DNA of 64,000 nt from VRUE01 sp963819755 (GTDB lineage Bacteria; Actinomycetota; Thermoleophilia; Solirubrobacterales; 70-9): contig CAWFXB010000001.1 of NCBI GenBank assembly GCA_963819755.1, positions 496,001-560,000 of the forward strand, given 5' to 3'. The notes below the pieces were generated by a model. It was given only the letters and a program-made list of their open reading frames with translations, searched no databases and was not told where the DNA came from. The stretch's first letter is position 1. Every line of letters starts with the position of its first letter. Positions 50,353-58,882 of this stretch are shown piece by piece. The position numbers were made by a program, and so were the translations under genes.

Positions 50353-50936
50353 ATGAAAAGCAAAAGAAAGCTGCTTATCGTCGGCGTGATCGCCGCGATC
50401 GCGCTCGTTGTCCGGCCCTGGCCCTGGCGGCGGAATGGAAAGACAAAAACGGCACCAAAGTCACCAAATTGACCGAATTCACATTGAACGGCTCTGAAAT
50501 AGTTGAAACGACGCCCGGCAACGGCATGGACTGCGAAATCCACGCCAAGATGACCACCTCAGGTGGGAGCACCGCGAGCATCACCGAATTCAAAGTCAAA
50601 AAATGCGAAGGCACTTTCGGCACCTTCAAAGCGACAAAATGCGAACTGAACGTCGGCGAAGGAAAAAGCCTGCCTTGGACGGTCGACGTCAACGAAACGG
50701 ATCTGACGGTCACAAATTGGCGCATCAAGCACAGCTTCAAAGGCGCCGAATGCAAAGAACCAGAACTCGACAAGACGATCGCGAGCATGACAGTAATTCT
50801 TGAACCGAACAGCAAAGAAATGTCCGCCCTCTTCTTCGAAGGAAAAATCACAAACGAAAAATCAGAACAGACGTTCAAAACCTCCGGCACGCCCGAAGTC
50901 GAAGGGACGAACAGCGGCACATACGGAATCCAATAA
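50353..50936 (+). pseudogene. frameshifted secreted protein with A-rich codons
   Basis: From the ATG at 50353, MKSKRKLLIVGVIAAIALVV is a signal peptide. The frame then goes wrong (RPWPWRRNGKTKT), while the next frame reads PALALAAEWKDKNGTKVTKLTEF and continues for about 170 residues to a TAA at 50934. One missing C near 50415 (GTTGTCCGGCC for GTCCCGGCC) explains it. The mature part is Lys/Glu/Thr-rich with four cysteines (GMDCEIHAK, KKCEGTFG, TKCELNVG, AECKEPE), like small actinobacterial immunogenic surface proteins. GAA and AAA codons dominate, unusual for this genome. Either recent inactivation or an assembly indel. Confidence 0.65.
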
Positions 50937-51027
50937 CGGCACGTACGGAATCGGCTGACCCCGGCTCCGCCTGGGCCCGCTCGCCGGTACACGCCGGCGA
51001 GCGGGGCCTGGTTGCCATACTGGGGGC

Positions 51028-51456
51028 TTGAGTGGCGAGGAGCTCACGATTCGGCTATGCCGGGTGCAGGACGCGCAAGCGGTCCTACGGTTGTGGGCCG
51101 AAGCGCGGAGCGGGCACGCAAGTACGACGGACTGCCTGGAGGACGTCGAGGGCTTGATCCACGACTCACCGGCCGCCCTTCTGGTCGCCGAGCGCGATGG
51201 CGAGATCGTCGGTGCTCTGATCGCGGGCTGGGATGGCTGGCGAGGGAACATGTATCGGCTCGCCGTTCGCGAGGGGCACCGGCGAGAAGGCATCGGGATC
51301 GCCTTGACGCGGGCCGGTGAGGAGTACCTGTGCGAATGCGGCGTCCGGCGGGTAACCGCCCTGGTCGCCTTCGATGACGAGGTGGCCGGAGCGTTCTGGG
51401 AGTCCGCCGGCTATCCGCAGGACCGCGAGATAGGCCGCCGGGTCCGCAATCTGTAG
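51028..51456 (+). CDS. GNAT family N-acetyltransferase
   Basis: 142 residues. TIRLCRVQDAQAVLRLWAEA is the typical GNAT opening, VAERDGEIVGALIAGWDGWRGNMYRLAVREGHRREGIGIALTRAGEEYL holds the acetyl-CoA loop (RREGIG), and AFWESAGYPQDREIGRRV the end. Acceptor unknown. The start is a TTG at 51028, the first in-frame start after a stop; no ribosome site precedes it. A strong hairpin follows the gene. Confidence 0.85.
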   Translation: MSGEELTIRLCRVQDAQAVLRLWAEARSGHASTTDCLEDVEGLIHDSPAALLVAERDGEIVGALIAGWDGWRGNMYRLAVREGHRREGIGIALTRAGEEYLCECGVRRVTALVAFDDEVAGAFWESAGYPQDREIGRRVRNL

Positions 51457-51472
51457 CTCCCAGCACAACAGA

Positions 51473-51501
51473 AAACGCCCCACCGGGGAGGCGGGGCGTT
51501 T
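51473..51501 (+). terminator. intrinsic-type terminator after the acetyltransferase
   Basis: A 9-bp perfect stem AAACGCCCC / GGGGCGTTT with an 11-nt loop, 17 bp after the stop codon. The trailing U-run is short (GTTTCT). The 3' arm forms the beginning of conserved element copy 2. Confidence 0.6.
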
Positions 51502-51565
51502 CTGGGGTTACTACAGGGAGGAGAGATATGTATCTCTATATATGTGGATCCGTGGGAGGTAGGAG
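51497..51565 (+). repeat. conserved non-coding element, copy 2
   Basis: Shares 24 identical bases with 45873-45896, then TATCTCT at the same spacing and a diverged GGATCCGT. In this copy AGAGATA-TG-TATCTCT (51523-51538) can form a hairpin that would cover the start codon of the 62-residue ORF. Confidence 0.6.
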
Positions 51566-51716
51566 AGCCCTCTATGTGTCGCGGCGGGAGTTGATGGGAG
51601 TCAACTGCCATATGAGCGACGCCAGGCCCAACCAGGAAGTTCTTGTTTGCCCTTTATCGATCCTCTCTCGCGAATCCTTGAATCAAGATACGAACATACG
51701 TGCGATTTGTGTGTGA
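51528..51716 (+). CDS. possible 62-residue peptide within the conserved element
   Basis: The ATG at 51528 is preceded by AGGGAGGAG, one of the strongest Shine-Dalgarno sequences in the window, 5 nt upstream. The product starts MYLYICGSVGGRRALYVSRR and has three cysteines, without recognisable domain. The start codon lies in the loop of a 7-bp perfect inverted repeat, so translation could be structure-controlled. Against it: codon use is not that of the genome and the other element copy lacks the ATG. It may be a leader peptide or no gene at all. Confidence 0.3.
   Translation: MYLYICGSVGGRRALYVSRRELMGVNCHMSDARPNQEVLVCPLSILSRESLNQDTNIRAICV
51691..51704. promoter_or_regulatory. near-consensus LexA (SOS) box
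   Basis: CGAACATACGTGCG differs at one position from CGAACRNRYGTTYG. It overlaps the end of the short ORF and lies about 150 bp before tlyA. Confidence 0.2.
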
Positions 51717-51850
51717 GGCGAGTCACAGAGGCCTTCGACACGCGTCTGCGGCTTGCTTGAGGCGATTGTTCTACCCAATTCTAAGGTGTCGCTAAACATC
51801 TGGCAAGGGCTTCTTATGGATTGCCAGATGGACGGCTGTACCGTTCCTGC

Positions 51851-52645
51851 GTGGCGAAGACTGGCTCCAAAGCACGAATAGACGCGGTATTGGCCGAGCG
51901 GGGCCTCTTTCCGTCGCGCTCAGCCGCGGCCGGTGCGGTCCGCGCCGGCGAGGTCAGGGTGGGCCAAGACGGGCCCGTCGCGCTCCGACCCAGCCAGCTG
52001 GTCGACCCGGAGGCCGATTTCCGCCTCGAGCAGGGGCCGCGCTTCGTCTCCCGCGGCGGGATCAAGCTCGACAATGCGATCGAGGCCCTCGGCATCGCCG
52101 TCTCCGGTCGTGACTGCCTCGATACGGGGGCCTCGACCGGTGGCTTCACCGACTGCCTCTTGCAGCGTGGCGCCGTGCGCGTGGCCGCTCTCGACGTCGC
52201 TTATGGCCAGATCGACCTGCGCATGCGCGAGGATCCCCGCGTGACCGTGATCGAGCGGCTCAACGCCCGTGCGCTTTCCCCCGACGACCTGCCCTTCAGG
52301 CCGGACCTGGCCACCGTCGACGTCTCCTTCATCTCGCTGACCAAGGTGCTGCCGGCTGTCGCCGGCTGTCTGTCGCCCGGTGGTGAGGTCCTGGCCATGG
52401 TCAAGCCCCAGTTCGAGCTCGGCCGCGCGCGGGTTCACAAGGGCGTCGTGCGCGACGCGGCCGACCGCCACGAGGCGATCCTCTCGGTGGCTGCCGCCGC
52501 GGGCGAGCTGGGGCTGCCGGTGCGCGGCGTCGCCTCTTCCGGCCTGCCCGGTCCAAAGGGCAACCGCGAGACGTTCGTCTGGTGCGGCGGCGAAGGGGAG
52601 CCGCTCGCTGACCTCCCGGGCGCCGTCCGCGAGGTCGACCCGTGA
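51851..52645 (+). CDS. tlyA: TlyA family rRNA 2'-O-methyltransferase
   Basis: 264 residues. S4 RNA-binding domain (ARIDAVLAERGLFPSRSAAAGAVRAGEVRVG), then an FtsJ-like methyltransferase: FVSRGGIKLDNAIEALG, SAM loop LDTGASTGGFTDCLLQRGA, LATVDVSFISL, VLAMVKPQFELG. The K-D-K catalytic residues are visible. TlyA methylates 16S C1409 and/or 23S C1920 and sets capreomycin sensitivity in mycobacteria. The GTG at 51851 lies 6 nt after TACCGT, fitting a leaderless start; the 10 codons upstream overlap that box. nadK overlaps by GTGA, the classical tlyA-nadK-recN order. Confidence 0.92.
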   Translation: MAKTGSKARIDAVLAERGLFPSRSAAAGAVRAGEVRVGQDGPVALRPSQLVDPEADFRLEQGPRFVSRGGIKLDNAIEALGIAVSGRDCLDTGASTGGFTDCLLQRGAVRVAALDVAYGQIDLRMREDPRVTVIERLNARALSPDDLPFRPDLATVDVSFISLTKVLPAVAGCLSPGGEVLAMVKPQFELGRARVHKGVVRDAADRHEAILSVAAAAGELGLPVRGVASSGLPGPKGNRETFVWCGGEGEPLADLPGAVREVDP

Positions 52646-53493
52646 GCGACCGGGTTGCCGCCCTGGTCACCCACGGACACCCGCCGGCGACCACCGACGC
52701 GGTGAAGCTCGCGATCTCCGCTGCCCGGGAAGCCGGCTGGCGGCTGGTCGCAACCGCTGGGGAGCTCGCCAAGCACGGCGACGCCGCCGATCACATCGAA
52801 ACCGTCGCGGAGCTCCCTCATCAGGCTGACCTCTGTTTGGTGCTCGGCGGCGATGGCTCGATCCTCTACGCGCTGCGCCACTTCGCCCGCAGTGGCGTGC
52901 CGGTGTTCGGGGTCAATTTCGGGACCGTCGGCTTCCTCGCCGCGGTCGAGCGCGACGAGGCTGGGGATGGCATGCGGCGGGCGTTCGCCGGTGAGACAGA
53001 GGCCATCGACCTTCCCGGGCTCGAGATCGAGGTGGACGGTGCGTCGCGGGTGGCCCTCAACGACGTCAGCTTCATCCGCCGCCCGCACGAGCGGGTCGCC
53101 GAGCTGAGCTACAAGATCGCCGACGAGGAGGTCGGCCATGTCCGCTGCGACGGCCTCGTCGCCGCGACGCCGGTCGGATCGACCGGCTACAACCTTGCCA
53201 ATCAGGGACCGATCCTCGCCTGGGGGGTCAAGGGCTACGTGGTCTCCTATGTCGCCCCGCACTCGCTGACCGCGCGCGCCCTCGTGGTTGCTCCCAGCGA
53301 CATCCTGCATGTCGGCAATGCAAGCGGGCGCGAGCCCGTCGACGTCGCGATCGACGGCGAGCACGCCGGCACGCTCGAGTCTGGGGCGGCGCTCGAGGTG
53401 AGCTTTGCCGACGGCGCCGGGCGGCTCGCCCAGTTGCCGGGGACTAGCTTCTACCAGCGCATTCGCGAGAAGTTCGGCCACCTCGCAGTTTGA
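52642..53493 (+). CDS. nadK: NAD kinase
   Basis: 283 residues; phosphorylates NAD to NADP. LVLGGDGSILYALRHFARSGVPVFGVNFGTVGFLA contains the catalytic GGDG and NxGxxGF motifs, LVAATPVGSTGYNLANQGPIL the substrate loop, and VDVAIDGEHAG the C-terminal metal region. It starts at a GTG overlapping the tlyA stop. Confidence 0.95.
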   Translation: MSDRVAALVTHGHPPATTDAVKLAISAAREAGWRLVATAGELAKHGDAADHIETVAELPHQADLCLVLGGDGSILYALRHFARSGVPVFGVNFGTVGFLAAVERDEAGDGMRRAFAGETEAIDLPGLEIEVDGASRVALNDVSFIRRPHERVAELSYKIADEEVGHVRCDGLVAATPVGSTGYNLANQGPILAWGVKGYVVSYVAPHSLTARALVVAPSDILHVGNASGREPVDVAIDGEHAGTLESGAALEVSFADGAGRLAQLPGTSFYQRIREKFGHLAV

Positions 53494-53535
53494 GCCTCAC
53501 TGGCCGAGGCCGGCAATTATCTAGGGTGTTGTCCG

Positions 53536-55060
53536 ATGGAGCGCAAATGGTGGACCCTCGTCCTCAGCTCGATCGCGACGTTCATGCTGCTGCTGGACAT
53601 CACGGTCGTCAACGTCGCCCTGCCCGACATCCAGCGCGACCTCGGGGCCAGCCTCTCCAGCCTGCAGTGGGTGGTCGATGCCTACTCGCTGATGCTCGCC
53701 GCCTTCCTGCTCACGGCGGGATCGCTGGGTGACCGGCTGGGCCGGCGCCGCGTCTTCTCGCTCGGCCTCGGCCTCTTCACCTTCGCCTCGTTCCTCTGCG
53801 GCATCAGCCGGCGACCCGACCTTGCTCAACCTGGCGCGCGGCCTGCAGGGGATCGGCGGCGCGGCGATGTTCGCCACCTCGCTCGCCCTGATCGGCCAGG
53901 AGTTTCACGGAAAAGATCGGGCGACCGCGTTCGGCATCTGGGGCGCGACGGTCGGCGGCGCCGTCGCGATCGGCCCGCTTGTCGGCGGCCTGATCACCGA
54001 GCACCTCGGCTGGGAGTGGATCTTCTTCGTCAACATCCCGATCGGCATCGTCGCCGTCGCGCTGACCGAGCTCCGGCTCGCCAACGTCGCCGCCCAAGAC
54101 CCCCAGCGGATCGACCTGCCCGGCCTGGCGACGTTCTCCGGTGGTCTCTTCCTGCTGATCTACGGCCTGATCCGCGGCAACCCCGAAGGCTGGGGCAGTA
54201 CGACGATCGTCGCCTGCCTGGCGGGTTCGGCGGCTTTGCTACTCGCCTTCATCGCGATCGAGGCGCGTAGCAGCCACCCGATGCTCGACCTCACCCTCTT
54301 TCGCAAGCCCGCCTTCAACGGGGTCTCCGCCGTCGCCTTCGGCCTCTCGGCGGGGATGTTCGCGATGTTCCTCTACCTGACCATCTACATGCAGGGCGTG
54401 CTCGACTTCTCGCCGCTGCAGGCCGGGCTGCGCTTCCTTCCGCTCACGGTGCTCTCCTTCGTCGTCGCCCCGATCTCGGGCAAGCTCTCCCAGCGGGTGC
54501 CTATCCGCGTCCTTGTCGGAGTCGGCCTCGGGCTGGTCGGCCTCGGCCTGCTCTGGATGCACGGCCTCGATGCCGGCTCGGACGTCTCGGCGTTGATCCC
54601 GGGCTTTCTCATCGCCGGCGTCGGGATCGGCCTCACCAATCCCAGCATCGGCCAGGTCGCGATCGCCGTCGTCCCGCCGGCCAAAGCGGGGATGGGCTCG
54701 GGAATCAACACGACCTTCCGCCAGGTCGGGATAGCCACCGGCGTTGCATCGCTCGGCGCGGTGTTCCAGTCCCAGGTCGCCTCGAAGCTCTCCAGCCTGC
54801 TGCCGGGTGCGCCCCCCGGGCTCGCCGAAGCGGTCTCTTCGGGGGGCTCGCGGGCAGCCGCCGCGATTGCTCCGCCTGGACAGCGAGTCGAGGTCGTGCA
54901 CGCGGCAAAAATCGCCTTCGTCAGCGGCTTCAACGAGATTCTCCTGATCGGCGCGATCCTCTCCTTCGCCGGCGCCGCCCTCGGCTTTGCCCTGATTCAC
55001 CCTCGCGACTTCGTCGCCAGCTCACCGGAGCCACAGGCAACGGAGCCCGCGCCCGCCTGA
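53536..55060 (+). pseudogene. frameshifted MFS drug/proton antiporter (EmrB/QacA family)
   Basis: DHA2-type 14-helix exporter split by one inserted base. Frame one (53536) gives MERKWWTLVLSSIATFMLLLDITVVNVALPDIQRDLG...SLQWVVDAYSLMLAAFLLTAGSLGDRLGRRRVFSLG up to FLCGIS. At about 53812 an extra C shifts it, and DPTLLNLARGLQGIGGAAMFATSLALIG...GIWGATVGGAVAIGPLVGG continues in another frame to 55060. Motif A (GxLGDRxGRR) and motif C are intact on either side. A TAGGGT box precedes the ATG by 8 nt. It is inactive if real; an assembly indel is plausible because both halves are otherwise perfect. Confidence 0.82.
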
Positions 55061-55089
55061 ACCGCCGCGGCGGGTGGTACACACAGGGC

Positions 55090-56772
55090 GTGCTCCGTGA
55101 GCTTCGGATCGAGAACCTGCTGCTGATCGAGCGGGCCGAACTGCGGCTGGGAGAGGGGCTGAACGCGATCACCGGTGAGACCGGCGCCGGCAAGACGGTG
55201 CTCGCCCACTCGCTCGACCTGTTGATGGGAGGCAAGGCACGGCCGCAGATCGTCCGGCCGGGGGCCGAGGAGGCCTGGGTCGAGGGGGTCTTCGATCTGC
55301 CGCGGGGATTGCTGGCCGAGCCGGAGATGGTGGAGGTCGCCGAGCGGCTGCCGGAGGGCGCCGGGGAGATCGTCCTCGGGCGCCGGGTGTCGGCCTCGGG
55401 GCGGACCGCCGCCTTCCTTGCCGGCCGGGCTGCTTCGGCCGCTGACCTGAAGCTGCTCGGCAGCCGGCTGCTCGCCTTCTACGGCCAGCACGAGCATCGC
55501 AAGCTGACGATCTCCTCAGCGCAGATGGAGGTGCTCGATGGCTTTGCCGGCGCCGAGCACCTGGCCCTCCGGGAGGCCTATCGGGAGTCGCATCGCGAGT
55601 GCGCGAAGCTCGATGCAGAACTGGCCGAGCTGCGCGAGCGCGACGGCAGTCGCGAGCGCGACCTCGATCTCTGTCGCTACGAGCTCGCGGAGATCGAGGA
55701 GGTGGCGCCCGACCCGGCCGAGGAGGCCGAGCTGTCCACCGAGCGCGAGCGTCTGCGCCATGCGGAGGGGCTGCGCGAGGCGGCGGGCGGTGCCCTGGCC
55801 GGCGCCGCCGGAGCCGACGAGGACGGCGGTGGGGCAGCGAGCGCCCTGGCGACCGCCGAATCGCTCCTGCACGGTGTCGGCGGCGTCGATGCCGATCTCG
55901 ACTCGCTGGCCGAGCGCCTGGCGGCCGTGGCCGTCGAGCTGGGCGACGTTGCCGCGGAGCTGCGTGGCTATCTCGACAGGATCGAGGCCGACCCGGGTCG
56001 TCTCGTCGCAGTCGAGGAGCGCTTGGAAGCGATCGACCGCCTGCAGCGCAAGCATGGCGGCAGCGTCGGATCGGTGCTCGCCCACGCTGAGCGTTGCCGG
56101 GTCGAGATCGAGCGGCTCGAGGGCGCCGAGACCCGCGGCGCCGAGGCTCAGGCCGCCCTCGCCGCAGCCGAAGCGCGGCGCGAGAAGCTCGGCAAGCGGC
56201 TGAGCAAAGGGCGGGCCGCCGCCGCCGCGCCCCTCCGGGAGCGAGTCGCCGAGGAGCTCGACCGCCTGGCGATGCCGGGCGCCAGCCTGGAGGTCGAGCT
56301 GGCGCCGCACCCCGGAGGGTTCGGGGCGAACGGCCGCGAGACGGTCGAGCTGCTGATCTCACCCAATCCCGGCATGGCCCCGGCGCCGCTGCGCGACGCG
56401 GCGTCCGGCGGCGAGCTCTCGCGGGTGATGCTGGCCCTGAGCGGGCTTGGCGAGGGCGCCGGGGCGGGGACGCTGGTCTTCGACGAGATTGACGCCGGCG
56501 TCGGCGGCAAGACCGCCCGTATCGTCGGCGAGCGCCTGCGCGCGCTCGGCGAAGCGCGCCAGGTCCTCTGCATCACCCACCTGCCGCAGGTTGCCTCGCT
56601 GGCGCCGACCCACTTCCGGCTGGAGAAGGATCTGAGCGGCGAGCGAGCCGCCGCCACCGTGCAGCGCCTCGACGGCGAGGGCGTGGTCGAGGAGATCCGC
56701 CGCATGCTGGGCGGCGAGCGCGCTGATGAGGCGGCCGACCGCCACGCCCGCGAGCTGCTTGCGGCCGCGTAG
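55090..56772 (+). CDS. recN: DNA repair protein RecN
   Basis: 560 residues, SMC-like. Walker A GETGAGKT (about residues 29-36), a central coiled-coil region rich in Glu/Arg/Ala, ABC signature SGGELSRVMLAL, Walker B TLVFDEIDAGVGG and the H-loop CITHLPQVASLAPTHF. It acts in double-strand break repair. It starts at a GTG at 55090. It is followed by steA, steB and pyrG as in mycobacteria and corynebacteria. Confidence 0.95.
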   Translation: MLRELRIENLLLIERAELRLGEGLNAITGETGAGKTVLAHSLDLLMGGKARPQIVRPGAEEAWVEGVFDLPRGLLAEPEMVEVAERLPEGAGEIVLGRRVSASGRTAAFLAGRAASAADLKLLGSRLLAFYGQHEHRKLTISSAQMEVLDGFAGAEHLALREAYRESHRECAKLDAELAELRERDGSRERDLDLCRYELAEIEEVAPDPAEEAELSTERERLRHAEGLREAAGGALAGAAGADEDGGGAASALATAESLLHGVGGVDADLDSLAERLAAVAVELGDVAAELRGYLDRIEADPGRLVAVEERLEAIDRLQRKHGGSVGSVLAHAERCRVEIERLEGAETRGAEAQAALAAAEARREKLGKRLSKGRAAAAAPLRERVAEELDRLAMPGASLEVELAPHPGGFGANGRETVELLISPNPGMAPAPLRDAASGGELSRVMLALSGLGEGAGAGTLVFDEIDAGVGGKTARIVGERLRALGEARQVLCITHLPQVASLAPTHFRLEKDLSGERAAATVQRLDGEGVVEEIRRMLGGERADEAADRHARELLAAA

Positions 56773-56786
56773 CACGGCTGTAACCT
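56759..56786 (+). promoter_or_regulatory. leaderless-type promoter for steA
   Basis: TTGCGG (56759-56764), a 16-nt spacer and TAACCT (56781-56786), then 6 nt to the GTG at 56793. The -35 overlaps the end of recN. Confidence 0.45.
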
Positions 56787-56792
56787 GCTCTC

Positions 56793-57980
56793 GTGGCTAC
56801 CGCCAGTCACCGTCGCTTCCCTGCGCTGCTATCGCGCCGCAACGGGGTGGCCGCGGAGCAGGCCATCCACGGCACCGTCCGACTCGGTCGCCGCACCAAG
56901 GATCTGGTCAAGCGGCTGCGCCCGGGCGACGTCGCCGTCATCGACCACGTCAACATCGACCGGATCGCCGCCGAGGAGCTGATCGCCACCGGCGTTGGTG
57001 CGGTGGTCAACGCTGCGCAGTCGAGCGATGGTCGCTATCCAAACGCCGGGCCACTGCTGTTGGTTCGCGCGGGGGTCGTCCTGATCGACGTGGTCGACGT
57101 CGATCCCTTTGAGTTGCTCGACGACGGAGCCGAGGTGTCGGTTGCCGCCGGCGCGGTGAGCCGCGGCGGACGTGAGGTGATGCGCGGGGCGGTGTTGGGG
57201 GTCGACGAGTTGGAGGCGCGGCTCGCCGATCAGCGCGAGCGCGTGGACCAGGCGCTGGCCGAGTTCGCCGAAAACACCGTCGCCCACGTGCGCCAGGAGA
57301 CCGACCTGCTGACCGGCGCGGTCGAGCTGCCCCCGACCAGAACCGTATTCCGCGACCGCCACGTCCTGATCGTCGTCCGCGGAGATCGCCACCGCCGCGA
57401 CCTGAAGGCGTTGCGCGCCTACATTCGCGACGTCCACCCGCTCGTCGTCGCCGTCGACGGCGGCGCCGAGGGGTGCCTCGAAGCGGGCCTGAAGCCCGAT
57501 GTGATCCTCGGCGACATGGACTCGGCGGGCGACGAGGCGCTGCGCTGCGGCGCGGAGCTGATCGTCCACGCCTACCCTGACGGGCGGGCGCCGGGCCGCG
57601 AGCGGTTGCAGGAGCTGGGGCTGGAGCACACGCTCGTCCCCGCCGCCGGCACCAGCGAGGACGTCGCGATGCTGATGTCCTACGAGAAGGGCGCGGACCT
57701 GATCGTCAGCGTCGGCGCCCACTTCAACCTGATCGAGTTCCTCGACCGCAAGCGCGGCGGCATGTCCTCCACTTTCCTCACCCGGCTGCGGATCGGCGAG
57801 AAGCTGGTCGACGCCAAGGGGGTCAGCCGCCTCTACAACCCACCCTCGACCTTTGCGCCGGTCGCACTCTTCCTCGTCGCCTTCGCGATCCTGCTGACGA
57901 TCGTCGTGATCAGCTCTCCGGCGCTCAACGACCTCGTCGAACTGCTCTGGCTGAAGGTCAAGATCTGGCTCGGCTTTTAG
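56793..57980 (+). CDS. steA: SteA-like septation protein
   Basis: 395 residues. A soluble domain related to thiamine pyrophosphokinase (VVAVDGGAEGCLEAGLKPDVILGDMDSAGDEAL, AAGTSEDVAMLMSYEKGADLIVSVG, LIEFLDRKRGGMSSTFLTRLRIGEKLVDAKGVSRLY) is preceded by GDVAVIDHVNIDRIAAEELI and followed by one membrane helix (APVALFLVAFAILLTIVVI). SteA and SteB in Corynebacterium act in cell separation by controlling the RipA hydrolase. The order recN-steA-steB-pyrG supports this name over a metabolic one. Confidence 0.9.
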   Translation: MATASHRRFPALLSRRNGVAAEQAIHGTVRLGRRTKDLVKRLRPGDVAVIDHVNIDRIAAEELIATGVGAVVNAAQSSDGRYPNAGPLLLVRAGVVLIDVVDVDPFELLDDGAEVSVAAGAVSRGGREVMRGAVLGVDELEARLADQRERVDQALAEFAENTVAHVRQETDLLTGAVELPPTRTVFRDRHVLIVVRGDRHRRDLKALRAYIRDVHPLVVAVDGGAEGCLEAGLKPDVILGDMDSAGDEALRCGAELIVHAYPDGRAPGRERLQELGLEHTLVPAAGTSEDVAMLMSYEKGADLIVSVGAHFNLIEFLDRKRGGMSSTFLTRLRIGEKLVDAKGVSRLYNPPSTFAPVALFLVAFAILLTIVVISSPALNDLVELLWLKVKIWLGF

Positions 57981-58015
57981 TGCGCTCTGCGGTGAGCGTC
58001 TAGCCTTCCCGGCCG

Positions 58016-58882
58016 ATGGGTTACAGCGCTCGCTACCACGCCACGTCGCTGATCGCCGTCTTCCTCGCCCTTGCGATCGGGATCCTGATCGGCGCTGAGT
58101 TCGGCGGCGACACGCTCTCCAACACGCGCAAGGACCTCGAGCACAGCCTCACCGGCAACCTTCAGGACGCCCGCGAACAGGCCGGCGAACTGAGTGGGGA
58201 ACTGGGCCGCGCCAACGAGTTCTCCAGCCGGGTCTACCCGGTCCTCGTCCGCGACCGGCTGCGTGGGCGCCGGATCGGCCTGATCGCCTTTGGCGATCTT
58301 CCGGGCGGCGTCTACGGAGCGATCGAGGCAGCCCTGGCGCCGGCGGGCGGGCATCTGGTCGGCGTCGGCGTCGTTCGCGAGCCGATCGACACCAGCGGCC
58401 TCGCCGCCGATCTGGCCAAGACCCGCTTCGCCAAGGTGGCCCGCGACCCCGATACTCAGACTGCTCTCGGGGTCGGGCTTGGGCGCCAGCTGGTCCGCGG
58501 CGGAACGCTGCTGGAACCGGTGCGCAGTCACCTCTTCTCGCGTGCCAGCGGCAACTTCGGCGCTCTCGACGCGGTGATCGTCGTCCGCAGCCAGCCGCAG
58601 GACATGGGCCCAATCCAGCGCTCGGTCGCCGGCCGGATCGAGTCCGGGATGGCGAAGGGCATCACCGCGACCCACACGCCGGCCGTCGGGGTCGAGAGCA
58701 GCGAAGCCGAACCGTCCTCGGTCTCCTTCTTCGCCGGCAACGACCTCTCCAGCGTCGATGACGTCGACCTGGTCGCCGGGCGGCTGGCGACCGTCTTCGC
58801 CCTGCTCGGCGCCGAGGGAAGCTTCGGCATCAAGGGCAGCGCCGACCGCCTTCTGCCCGACCTGCTGGAACCGCGCGAATGA
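58016..58882 (+). CDS. SteB/MctB family copper-transporter-annotated protein
   Basis: 288 residues. A single N-terminal membrane helix (YHATSLIAVFLALAIGILIGAEF), a coiled coil (NTRKDLEHSLTGNLQDAREQAGELSGELG) and an extracytoplasmic Rossmann-like domain. This family is annotated as copper transport outer membrane protein MctB in mycobacteria and as SteB, the SteA partner, in corynebacteria. Adjacency to steA favours the septation role here. TAGCCT lies 9 nt before the ATG. The following transferase overlaps by ATGA. Confidence 0.85.
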   Translation: MGYSARYHATSLIAVFLALAIGILIGAEFGGDTLSNTRKDLEHSLTGNLQDAREQAGELSGELGRANEFSSRVYPVLVRDRLRGRRIGLIAFGDLPGGVYGAIEAALAPAGGHLVGVGVVREPIDTSGLAADLAKTRFAKVARDPDTQTALGVGLGRQLVRGGTLLEPVRSHLFSRASGNFGALDAVIVVRSQPQDMGPIQRSVAGRIESGMAKGITATHTPAVGVESSEAEPSSVSFFAGNDLSSVDDVDLVAGRLATVFALLGAEGSFGIKGSADRLLPDLLEPRE

